Part shown: in pieces, positions 1 to 4,425 of the stretch
How the letters are laid out: every line of letters begins with the position of its first letter
Numbering within the stretch: position 1 is the first letter of the stretch
DNA from: Candidatus Saccharimonadota bacterium
GTDB taxonomy: Bacteria; Patescibacteriota; Saccharimonadia; Saccharimonadales; UBA4665
Direction of reading: 5' to 3'
Assembly: GCA_028289265.1 (NCBI GenBank)
Contig: JAQGGU010000024.1
Span: forward strand, 1-7,033
DNA length: 7,033 bases
Translations under genes and position numbers: made by a program
Notes under the pieces: generated by a model
Told to the model about the DNA's origin: nothing
Seen by the model: only the letters and a program-made list of their open reading frames with translations
Databases searched by the model: none

Positions 1-423
1 GCCAGCGGTGCGATCAACGGTCGAGATATATCCATTATGCAGTACGAACTATCACGCACTCCCGACCAGATCCTTGCTGACAGTCAGGCGACTATCAATG
101 CCTGTCTGAGTGACCTGGGCGGCATACAGTACGTTTGGACAGAAGCTTCCAGCGGCGAGCGGTTGCCGTGCAAGCTTATAAGCTGGCATGGTAATGACCC
201 CAGTGAGCCCGACCTTCACCTTTGGCATGCCGAGTTCGCACCACCGCGGGGCCTAGGCCAGATAACTGTTGCAGCAGCGCGAATTGACGATATCGAGTCG
301 CATTTTTTATCTCATGATCCGCATACTTCTACACCCACACGACACCTTGGCCTACCTGCTCAGAGGCAATCACATAGTTTCACCGGCCAAGAGCTTCCGA
401 ACAGGGTAATAGGTCTTTCATAA
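1..423 (+). CDS. Hypothetical protein, possibly 5'-partial
   Basis: I do not recognise this protein. The frame is open from the first base of the window, giving 12 extra residues before the first ATG at 37, so the gene may begin off the left edge. If ATG 37 is the start, the product is 128 residues. There is no Shine-Dalgarno before that ATG, only an AT-rich GATATATCC, so a leaderless start cannot be excluded. The first 90 residues are mixed polar and hydrophobic and look like a small soluble domain with several Trp and His (SWHGND, LHLWHAEF). The last 35 or so are rich in His, Thr, Ser and Pro and look disordered. There is no signal peptide or membrane segment. It ends 30 bases before the lipid kinase on the same strand, but that gene has its own promoter. 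Coding status is likely but not certain. Confidence 0.5.
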   Translation, partial: ASGAINGRDISIMQYELSRTPDQILADSQATINACLSDLGGIQYVWTEASSGERLPCKLISWHGNDPSEPDLHLWHAEFAPPRGLGQITVAAARIDDIESHFLSHDPHTSTPTRHLGLPAQRQSHSFTGQELPNRVIGLS

Positions 424-435
424 TCCACTGTTTTC

Positions 436-444
436 TGGTATAAA
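436..444 (+). promoter_or_regulatory. Extended -10 promoter of the lipid kinase
   Basis: TG at 436-437, one base, then TATAAA at 439-444 form an extended -10 element. The match to -35 around 415-421 (CTTTCAT) is weak, as is usual for extended -10 promoters. Transcription would begin about 7-10 bases downstream, at or just before ATG 454, so the mRNA would have essentially no leader. No Shine-Dalgarno is present between the box and the ATG, which agrees with this. Confidence 0.6.
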
Positions 445-453
445 TAGTCGGCT

Positions 454-1398
454 ATGGAGCAAATAGGCAATATACATGTCGTACAGAATCAGTACTCGCT
501 GGAGCATGCCGGTAAAAAGCGTCAACGCGTACACAGACAGCGCTACACCGAACTGCGTGAATCACAGTACGGATCCCGCGTCAGCAGCGAAAGCCGAATT
601 ATTGCCACCTCGAAACATCCTGAAGAAACGATAGAGAAAATCGCAAAGCGCTATAGTCCTGGTGACGTAATAGCACTACTCATGGGAGACGGTGGTCTAC
701 ATGATTTCACTAACGGAATCGCCCGATATGCCACAGACCCGGCCCTTAAGGCAGCCCGGCTATTAGTGCTAGACGGCGGGTTCGCGAACGACGGCGCGCG
801 TCAGCTGCATTCCAAGCATGCGCTTAAGCGACCTAGTACCATTTTGGACAGGAACCTAACGATAGATTTCGCGCCTCTTAGGTGGGAGTTCGGCCCAGAT
901 CAAGGTATCGATGTGCGGCTCGCGAACCTCTATGGAAGCCTTGGTGCTTCAGCCCGTGTGGCGCAAGCGATTAGCGAAGAGGGTAACCGGCAATGGGCAG
1001 GGGACAATTGGTTCAAAAAAGCGTGGATAACGCGCACCACGGCCAGGGAAATACCATGTATGCCTATTACACTATCTGCTAAAGGGCCATGCCATGAAAT
1101 GTATGATATTGGGTTTGCCAACGGCTCGCATATGTCAGGGTTCGGAGGAGCTTTTCCTGTGTCGCTTGAAGAGGACAGAAGCTATCAATACGAAACGGTA
1201 AATCCTCGTTACATATTAGCTGGTATGCGGCTAGCACTAGGCAACACACCCGGGACGTTTCGTAGCGCTCCCTGTACTCTAGGTCTACCAAGAGGCGGAG
1301 CCGTACAGCTTGATGGTGAAGCGTGGCTATTGCCAGAAGATACAAGCGTGACAGTCTCACAGCACGATGAAAAATTTACCGTATTTGCTTCCAGGTAA
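454..1398 (+). CDS. Divergent diacylglycerol/lipid kinase (DAGK catalytic domain, YegS/DgkB-like)
   Basis: Probable soluble kinase that phosphorylates a membrane lipid such as diacylglycerol. It has 314 residues, close to the ~300 usual for the YegS/DgkB family. The family landmarks appear in order: LLMGDGGLHDFTNGIA (residues 75-90) in place of GGDGTxNEvxNG; LDGGFANDGAR (106-116) in place of PxGTxNDfAR; NLYGSLGASARVA (158-170) in place of the N-x-S-x-GfgA segment; and VQLDGEAWLLP (284-294), which matches the conserved C-terminal V-x-DGE that carries the catalytic Asp of YegS/DgkB. The nucleotide-binding signature is unusual: its first Gly is Met and its Thr is Gly. The first 45 residues are basic and polar and are not clearly part of the domain. 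The start at 454 fits a leaderless transcript from the -10 box just upstream. The family is assigned by motif order; the exact lipid substrate is unknown, and altered activity is possible. Confidence 0.75.
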   Translation: MEQIGNIHVVQNQYSLEHAGKKRQRVHRQRYTELRESQYGSRVSSESRIIATSKHPEETIEKIAKRYSPGDVIALLMGDGGLHDFTNGIARYATDPALKAARLLVLDGGFANDGARQLHSKHALKRPSTILDRNLTIDFAPLRWEFGPDQGIDVRLANLYGSLGASARVAQAISEEGNRQWAGDNWFKKAWITRTTAREIPCMPITLSAKGPCHEMYDIGFANGSHMSGFGGAFPVSLEEDRSYQYETVNPRYILAGMRLALGNTPGTFRSAPCTLGLPRGGAVQLDGEAWLLPEDTSVTVSQHDEKFTVFASR

Positions 1399-1400
1399 GC

Positions 1401-1604
1401 AAAATAGTTGAAGAGCCCAAGGATAAAAAGAAGCAGTATATGGTTCTGGAATCCCACGCCAGTTTCTATCGCAGCATAGTGTCGCCGAAGCACGCTGATG
1501 CCAGTAACATCCAAGCCGACTTCAAAGACGGAGTACTCAAGGTAATCGTACCGTTTAAAGAGCTACCCCAGCCAAAGAAAATCTCTATCGGCTCTAGTAA
1601 ATAA
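1401..1604 (+). pseudogene. Hsp20/alpha-crystallin small heat-shock protein, C-terminal remnant
   Basis: The frame reading through 1440-1604 encodes the second half of an alpha-crystallin domain: ESHASFYRSIVSP (resembling SYGSFxRSfxLP), then ADASNIQADFKDGVLKVIVP (resembling vDaxkIkAsfkDGVLxVxlP), then PKKISI, which fits the terminal I-x-I motif used for oligomer contacts. The recognisable part begins at KIVEEPKDKKKQY, two bases after the lipid kinase stop, in a different frame. An intact Hsp20 has another 60-80 residues before this point (the first beta strands), and these are absent. There is no ATG, GTG or TTG upstream in frame; the only ATG (1440) would give 54 residues without a convincing Shine-Dalgarno. 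I read it as a beheaded gene left by deletion or rearrangement. It still sits in front of what was probably its own terminator. Confidence 0.75.
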
Positions 1605-1626
1605 AACTAATTTCTTCCAGACTTAC

Positions 1627-1656
1627 AGCGCCCTGATGATTAGGGCGCTTTCTTGT
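1627..1656 (+). terminator. Rho-independent terminator
   Basis: A perfect 8-bp stem, AGCGCCCT (1627-1634) with AGGGCGCT (1642-1649), closes a 7-base loop and is followed by the T-rich tract TTCTTGTT. It ends transcription from the lipid kinase and Hsp20-remnant stretch. The -35 box of the next promoter starts inside its tail. Confidence 0.85.
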
Positions 1657-1684
1657 TGTCAACAGGTAGTACCACACGTACAAT
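1656..1684 (+). promoter_or_regulatory. Promoter of the kinase-nuclease operon
   Basis: TTGTCA (1656-1661, 5 of 6 to the -35 consensus) and TACAAT (1679-1684, 5 of 6 to the -10 consensus) are separated by the ideal 17 bp. The expected transcription start is at 1691-1692, which is the A of ATG 1692. The transcript would therefore be leaderless. The -35 box lies in the T tract of the preceding terminator, so the spacing between units is minimal. Confidence 0.75.
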
Positions 1685-1691
1685 AGTGCCC

Positions 1692-2213
1692 ATGCAGAGG
1701 GCAACATTGTATCTTATGGTGGGATATCCAGGTTCGGGTAAAACGACGACATCGCGGATTATCCGCGACTTGACTGGGGCGCAGCATATCTGGGCGGACC
1801 ACGTACGAAAAGCTATGTTCGGCACACCCACGCACTCCCATGAGGAAAGCCGACAGCTCTACGACCGCTTAAACAAAGAGGCGGACCAACTGATTGCCGA
1901 AGGCAAGAGTGTCGTTTATGATACCAATTTCAATTTTTATAAAGACCGCCAGCTCATGAGAGATATGGCACAGCGTTATGATGCCGAGGTGAAGCTCGTA
2001 TGGGTGCAAACGCCAAAGGAAGTAGCCTTTGAAAGGGCGAGCATCGATACGCACAAACAGGCGACACGCGTGCTTGGCGATATGCCCAAAGAAGAATTCG
2101 ACCGCATGATCCACAATCTAGAACCGCCAGCTCCCGAAGAAGAGCCTATTGTCCTGGACGGAACGCAAATCACACCGGCTTATGTAGCAAATAAATTAGG
2201 CCTCAGTACATGA
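1692..2213 (+). CDS. P-loop kinase, AAA_33 / polynucleotide 5'-kinase-like
   Basis: Small P-loop phosphotransferase of 173 residues. It has a Walker A motif, GYPGSGKTT (residues 11-19), directly after the first beta strand; a second conserved segment, VVYDTNF (about 75-81), typical of the T4 polynucleotide kinase-like group; and a basic lid with Arg and Lys (ERASIDTHKQATR, about 113-125). The following segment, MPKEEFDRMIHNLEPPAPEEE, matches the family pattern in which a helix leads to a 'P-x-x-E' turn. The substrate may be a nucleic-acid 5' end, a nucleotide or another small molecule; sequence alone does not decide. I prefer ATG 1692 over GTG 1686 or TTG 1653 because the promoter places transcription start at 1692 and TTG 1653 lies in the terminator tail. 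The stop overlaps the start of the nuclease gene (ATGA), so the two are co-translated. Confidence 0.8.
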   Translation: MQRATLYLMVGYPGSGKTTTSRIIRDLTGAQHIWADHVRKAMFGTPTHSHEESRQLYDRLNKEADQLIAEGKSVVYDTNFNFYKDRQLMRDMAQRYDAEVKLVWVQTPKEVAFERASIDTHKQATRVLGDMPKEEFDRMIHNLEPPAPEEEPIVLDGTQITPAYVANKLGLST

Positions 2214-2794
2214 GCAGGCGTAGGAAGTCCTCGGCGCTCACACTCATACTCGCGGTACTGTCACTTTTTGTCTGGCTCGGACAAGAATACGGCTGGTTCG
2301 CGGAGGCTAAAAAAGGTGTCATTGAGAACCAGCCAGGCCAGTACAAAGTCGTTAGATTTTCGGATGGCGATACCATCACAGTAGACATGAATGGCAAAAA
2401 TGAGACCATTCGTCTTATCGGCGTCGACACACCAGAGACGCATGATCCCCGGAAGAAAGTGCAGTGCTATGGCCCGGCAGCTTCAGCTTTCACCAAGAAC
2501 ACTATAACTGCCGCTGGCTTGCAGGTGCGCCTGGCAGCGGACAGCCTTAGCTCCAACCGTGATCGCTATGACCGACTGCTGCGCTATGTTTATTTGCCAA
2601 ATGGAACGCTCTTCAACCAGACGCTTATTGAGGGGGGCTATGGCTTTTATTACCCATATTTTCCATTTACCAAATCGCCAGATTTTGAAGCAGCCCAAAA
2701 GCAGGCCCAAGCCGGCTCCAAGGGCTTGTGGGGCAATTGCAGTCCAAAGCCCACAGACGGCGGAGGCTTTACCTCCAACGATCAAGATTCCTAA
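2210..2794 (+). CDS. Thermonuclease (staphylococcal nuclease family), N-terminally anchored or secreted
   Basis: Calcium-dependent endonuclease that cleaves DNA and RNA, here 194 residues. A short basic N-terminus (MSRRRKSS) leads into one hydrophobic segment (about residues 9-24, LTLILAVLSLFVWLG), either a signal peptide or a membrane anchor, so the enzyme acts outside the cytoplasm. The SNase domain spans about 45-177. All catalytic and calcium-binding residues known from staphylococcal nuclease have counterparts: DGDT (Asp54), IRLIGVDTPE (Arg68, Asp73, Thr74, Glu76) and DRYDR (Arg122). YGPAASAFTKN is nearly identical to the staphylococcal segment. The Ser/Gly/Asp-rich tail after Cys177 looks disordered. 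It overlaps the upstream kinase by four bases; the only Shine-Dalgarno-like AGG (2198-2200) is weak, so translational coupling is likely. In a nucleotide-scavenging organism it could supply nucleotides from external DNA or RNA (inference). Confidence 0.93.
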   Translation: MSRRRKSSALTLILAVLSLFVWLGQEYGWFAEAKKGVIENQPGQYKVVRFSDGDTITVDMNGKNETIRLIGVDTPETHDPRKKVQCYGPAASAFTKNTITAAGLQVRLAADSLSSNRDRYDRLLRYVYLPNGTLFNQTLIEGGYGFYYPYFPFTKSPDFEAAQKQAQAGSKGLWGNCSPKPTDGGGFTSNDQDS

Positions 2795-2835
2795 GACTAG
2801 TATTTTACTGATGCGTTCGCCCAACACTGCTAAAG

Positions 2836-2859
2836 TATAACTACCACTAAAGGGGAGGG
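2836..2859 (+). promoter_or_regulatory. Candidate -10 box and strong Shine-Dalgarno of the 53-residue gene
   Basis: TATAAC (2836-2841, 5 of 6 to the -10 consensus) lies 22 bases before ATG 2864. I see no good -35. AGGGGAGGG (2851-2859) sits 4 bases before the ATG, a strong Shine-Dalgarno. This gene therefore has a normal leadered mRNA, unlike its neighbours. Confidence 0.5.
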
Positions 2860-2863
2860 TATC

Positions 2864-3025
2864 ATGGCTAATGACAATAAGGGCAGTAACGCCCAGAGGT
2901 TTGATGATATGAGCAATGCCGACTTAGTCGCATTTATTGGCGGCGACGTCGACCCAGGCACCAACCGGGCGGATCTCATCGTCATGGCGGTAGAGACAGA
3001 CGCAAACCGGCGTAACCAGCGTTAG
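2864..3025 (+). CDS. Small acidic hypothetical protein (53 aa)
   Basis: I do not recognise this 53-residue protein. It starts MANDNKGSNAQRFDDMSNAD and ends in the basic tail ANRRNQR. The middle carries GGDVDPGTNRADLIVMAVET, which looks like a helix-turn-helix-sized or small helical fold with an Asp/Gly-rich turn. There is no signal peptide or membrane segment, so it is probably cytoplasmic. Reality is supported by a textbook Shine-Dalgarno 4 bases before the start, a -10 box upstream and a dedicated long-stem terminator shortly after the stop, which together make it a single-gene unit. The base composition matches its neighbours. Function unknown. Confidence 0.7.
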   Translation: MANDNKGSNAQRFDDMSNADLVAFIGGDVDPGTNRADLIVMAVETDANRRNQR

Positions 3026-3063
3026 GAAGCGAAACCGGTCAATTCGTGGCAGATCTTTGTATC

Positions 3064-3111
3064 AGGTATATTAAAGACTAGGCGTAGAACCTAATCTTTA
3101 ATATACCTTTT
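3064..3111 (+). terminator. Long-stem Rho-independent terminator
   Basis: Left arm 3064-3082 and right arm 3090-3108 form a 19-bp stem with a single mismatch (C3078), closing a 7-base loop (CGTAGAA), followed by TTTT. It ends the 53-residue gene. On the opposite strand, where the convergent membrane-protein gene stops at 3123, the same stem forms but is not followed by a T tract, so it may be less effective in that direction. Confidence 0.85.
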
Positions 3112-3122
3112 CATTAACGGGG

Positions 3123-3290
3123 CTATCTTGTATTTTTCTGGTTGGCGCCGATAGCTATAAATGCCGCACCTATAGGTAACCATGCGGCAAAGATCGAAAT
3201 ATGGCCGAAGAACATTGCTATGATGCCAGCCGCCATAAAGATCACCCCGACCGTCGAGTATGCCTTACTAGTGTCATTCATTTTTTTCAT
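3123..3290 (-). CDS. Small two-helix membrane protein (55 aa)
   Basis: I do not recognise a named family. The 55-residue product has a short polar N-terminus (MKKMNDTSKA), two hydrophobic segments (about residues 11-29, YSTVGVIFMAAGIIAMFFG, and 32-48, IFAAWLPIGAAFIAIGA) and a polar C-terminus (NQKNTR). This is a hairpin of two transmembrane helices joined by a very short loop. The ATG at 3290 is preferred over upstream non-ATG codons and over the in-frame ATG at 3281, because TATACT (3303-3298, read on the minus strand) lies exactly 7 bases upstream, predicting transcription start at the ATG. It converges on the 53-residue gene and lies 80 bases downstream of a second small membrane protein on the same strand. 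Confidence 0.65.
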   Translation of the reverse strand: MKKMNDTSKAYSTVGVIFMAAGIIAMFFGHISIFAAWLPIGAAFIAIGANQKNTR

Positions 3291-3297
3291 AAATTTA

Positions 3298-3303
3298 AGT
3301 ATA
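3298..3303 (-). promoter_or_regulatory. -10 box for the 55-residue membrane protein, leaderless
   Basis: On the minus strand TATACT (5 of 6 to consensus) is followed by the 7 bases TAAATTT and then ATG at 3290. No convincing -35 is visible at 16-18 bp. There is no Shine-Dalgarno before the ATG, which is consistent with a leaderless mRNA. Confidence 0.5.
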
Positions 3304-3370
3304 ACCGGCAACGACAGTTACTCACACTACAAAATCTAGTTCCGCAGTTCAAGCACTACTGGTAAGTTTA

Positions 3371-3544
3371 TTAAAATGCTAAGTGTAGATTTACGCCCAA
3401 AAGCAGAAGTGGCCAAAGGACAATTGCCAGCACGGCTGATAGTATATTATCGATTGACCCGAGAGCTACGAGATAGCCTCGATTACTGGCCATTATGATT
3501 CCGATTATTATATAAATGATTGTAATAATAGGACTACGTTTCAT
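3371..3544 (-). CDS. Small two-helix membrane protein (57 aa)
   Basis: This 57-residue frame is short but convincing. It begins MKRSPIITIIYIIIGIIMAS (helix about residues 5-19), continues with a polar link (NRGYLVALGSID) and a second helix (about 34-51, ILSAVLAIVLWPLLLLGV), and ends NLHLAF. The 'LWPLLLLGVNLH' ending resembles tiny membrane proteins that I associate with Patescibacteria and some other bacteria; I cannot name a family or function. The start at 3544 is supported by GAAGGG (minus strand, complement of 3552-3557) about 7 bases upstream. It is on the same strand as the 55-residue membrane protein, 80 bases upstream of it. Each has its own -10 box, so they may be separate units. Confidence 0.75.
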   Translation of the reverse strand: MKRSPIITIIYIIIGIIMASNRGYLVALGSIDNILSAVLAIVLWPLLLLGVNLHLAF

Positions 3545-3579
3545 GGTTCGACCCTTCAGTGGCTTAGTTACTTAATTCA

Positions 3580-3608
3580 ATTATGCTTTGAAATCTTCTT
3601 TTATACAA
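3580..3608 (-). promoter_or_regulatory. Candidate promoter of the 57-residue membrane protein
   Basis: On the minus strand TTGTAT (3608-3603) and CATAAT (3585-3580, 5 of 6) are separated by 17 bp. The -35 matches consensus at only 3 of 6 positions. Transcription would begin about 30 bases before ATG 3544, leaving room for the GAAGGG ribosome binding site. Confidence 0.45.
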
Positions 3609-3715
3609 TCTAGTATTCTTCGCTGTCTCAGTTTACATAGTTTGAATTTGGAATACCTATTGTAAGCGGGCAAGAATCATCAAAATCATCTTTGCCCTAA
3701 GACGATGTAGTAATA

Positions 3716-3744
3716 GTTGACATATTTTACTCTTGTCAGTCAAC
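3716..3744. promoter_or_regulatory. Inverted repeat around a perfect TTGACA
   Basis: GTTGAC (3716-3721) is repeated inverted as GTCAAC (3739-3744), and the inner bases GACA (3719-3722) and TGTC (3734-3737) also pair. The left arm contains TTGACA, a perfect -35 hexamer, but no good -10 lies 16-18 bp downstream. The element lies 28 bases before the 22-codon leader ORF. It could be an operator or a promoter with a poor -10 that needs an activator; this is inference. Confidence 0.3.
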
Positions 3745-3771
3745 GCAATACTTCATAGATGAGGAGACACT

Positions 3772-3840
3772 ATGTTTTGTATAGTACTGCTACGGGTGCT
3801 GCATGGAGGTGTAGTCGGCACCTTCAGCACAATTAATTAA
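3772..3840 (+). CDS. Short leader ORF (22 aa) ahead of the secreted protein
   Basis: ATG 3772 is preceded by GAGGAG (3761-3766) at 5 bases, one of the best Shine-Dalgarno sites in the window. The 22-codon frame (MFCIVLLRVLHGGVVGTFST, then I-N-stop) ends 15 bases before the ATG of the secreted protein. Its second half contains an 8-bp hairpin: 3804-3811 with 3819-3826 and a 7-base loop. A competing pairing joins GTGCTG (3796-3801) to CAGCAC (3825-3830). It could be a leader peptide that sets the structure of the downstream ribosome binding site, a hydrophobic micropeptide, or a gene remnant. The peptide has no run of one amino acid that would suggest classic attenuation. Confidence 0.4.
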   Translation: MFCIVLLRVLHGGVVGTFSTIN

Positions 3841-3843
3841 CAA

Positions 3844-3850
3844 GAGGGGG
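3844..3850 (+). promoter_or_regulatory. Ribosome binding site that fixes the secreted protein start
   Basis: AGAGGGGG (3843-3850 region) lies 5-6 bases before ATG 3856. This favours ATG 3856 over the in-frame GTG at 3850, which is part of the site itself. Confidence 0.65.
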
Positions 3851-3855
3851 TGAGT

Positions 3856-4194
3856 ATGAAGACTAGTATTAAAAGAATAGGTGTCATGAGTGCGGGAGTA
3901 CTATCGGCAGGTCTCATAAGCATGACTGGTGTAGCTTCAGCTAGCACCGGTTCATGGGGTAACCAAAGCGATTGGCGTTTTGACTCACAGCATAGTCAGC
4001 GCTTCAATCGGCCGTCGCGCAACAGTGAAGTGAGGAACACTAACAATGTGCGCATTACTAACACTACCAATCAAACAGCTACGTCAGGCGATGTAAAAGT
4101 TGAAAATAATGATGACGTAAAGGGAAAAATCACTAGTGGCGATGCCAGTAACTACAACAGCGCTGAGTTTCAGGTCAACGTTAGAAATAATTAA
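3856..4194 (+). CDS. Small secreted Asn/Thr/Ser-rich protein with TSGD repeats (112 aa)
   Basis: Secreted or surface protein of unknown role. A classical signal peptide is visible: basic MKTSIKR, a hydrophobic core (about residues 8-24) and an A-x-A site, so cleavage is expected after VASA (about residue 30). The mature part is about 80 residues, with only Ala, Gly and Val of small hydrophobics, and no Cys. It begins with an Arg/Ser/Phe/Trp-containing stretch, then has two imperfect repeats built on NNVxIxNTTNQTATSGD and KITSGDASNYNSAEFQVNV. Such alternating beta-forming Asn/Thr/Ser motifs with TSGD turns resemble secreted repeat proteins seen in Patescibacteria and suggest a beta-solenoid or filament-like fold (inference). 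The start is set by the Shine-Dalgarno; a 22-codon ORF and hairpin lie just upstream and a strong terminator follows 20 bases after the stop. Confidence 0.8.
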   Translation: MKTSIKRIGVMSAGVLSAGLISMTGVASASTGSWGNQSDWRFDSQHSQRFNRPSRNSEVRNTNNVRITNTTNQTATSGDVKVENNDDVKGKITSGDASNYNSAEFQVNVRNN

Positions 4195-4213
4195 TCATAA
4201 AAACGCTCAAAAG

Positions 4214-4249
4214 GTAAAAAAGAGGGGTGCTCGGGCACCTCTTTTTTAC
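4214..4249. terminator. Bidirectional Rho-independent terminator
   Basis: GTAAAAAAGAGG (4214-4225) is perfectly complementary to 4238-4249. The inner TGC and GCA extend the stem around a TCGG loop, with a two-G bulge or alternative wobble pairs. The T run lies in the right arm, and the A run in the left arm gives a T run on the other strand. It can therefore end both the secreted-protein gene (+) and transcripts coming from the convergent helicase gene (-). Confidence 0.88.
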
Positions 4250-4425
4250 TGAAGAAAAAGTAAGCTGGCCAATGAAGAAACTGAAGCCTAGTCAATAAAT
4301 ATGACTTATAAAGCAGATATTTTTTTATATGATTGACCGTCGTTGCCATACTCCGGACTTATCGATCAGTAACACTTACGGCAGTTTTGTAATGAAGTGT
4401 GGGGGGGTAGATTGCATCTGTCTTA

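Noticed and set aside
1371..1400. Programmed frameshift joining the lipid kinase to the Hsp20 remnant
   Set aside because: A run of A then T (GAAAAATTTA) lies in the overlap, but the kinase domain ends normally at its own stop and the product of shifting would make no functional sense.
1209..1514. 101-residue minus-strand frame over the kinase end and Hsp20 remnant
   Set aside because: It overlaps two frames with recognisable motifs and has no start signals or family resemblance of its own.
2762..2776. GGAGG/CCTCC hairpin near the end of the nuclease gene
   Set aside because: The stem is only 5 bp, lies in the coding region and has no T tract, so it is not a terminator.
2793..3870. 12-base repeat AAGACTAGTATT near 2793 and 3859
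   Set aside because: Only two copies, one within a coding start, with no flanking structure; most likely chance.
4401..4407. Run of seven G in the gap after the helicase stop
   Set aside because: A single homopolymer without neighbouring G tracts cannot form an intramolecular quadruplex; at most a slippage-prone spot.
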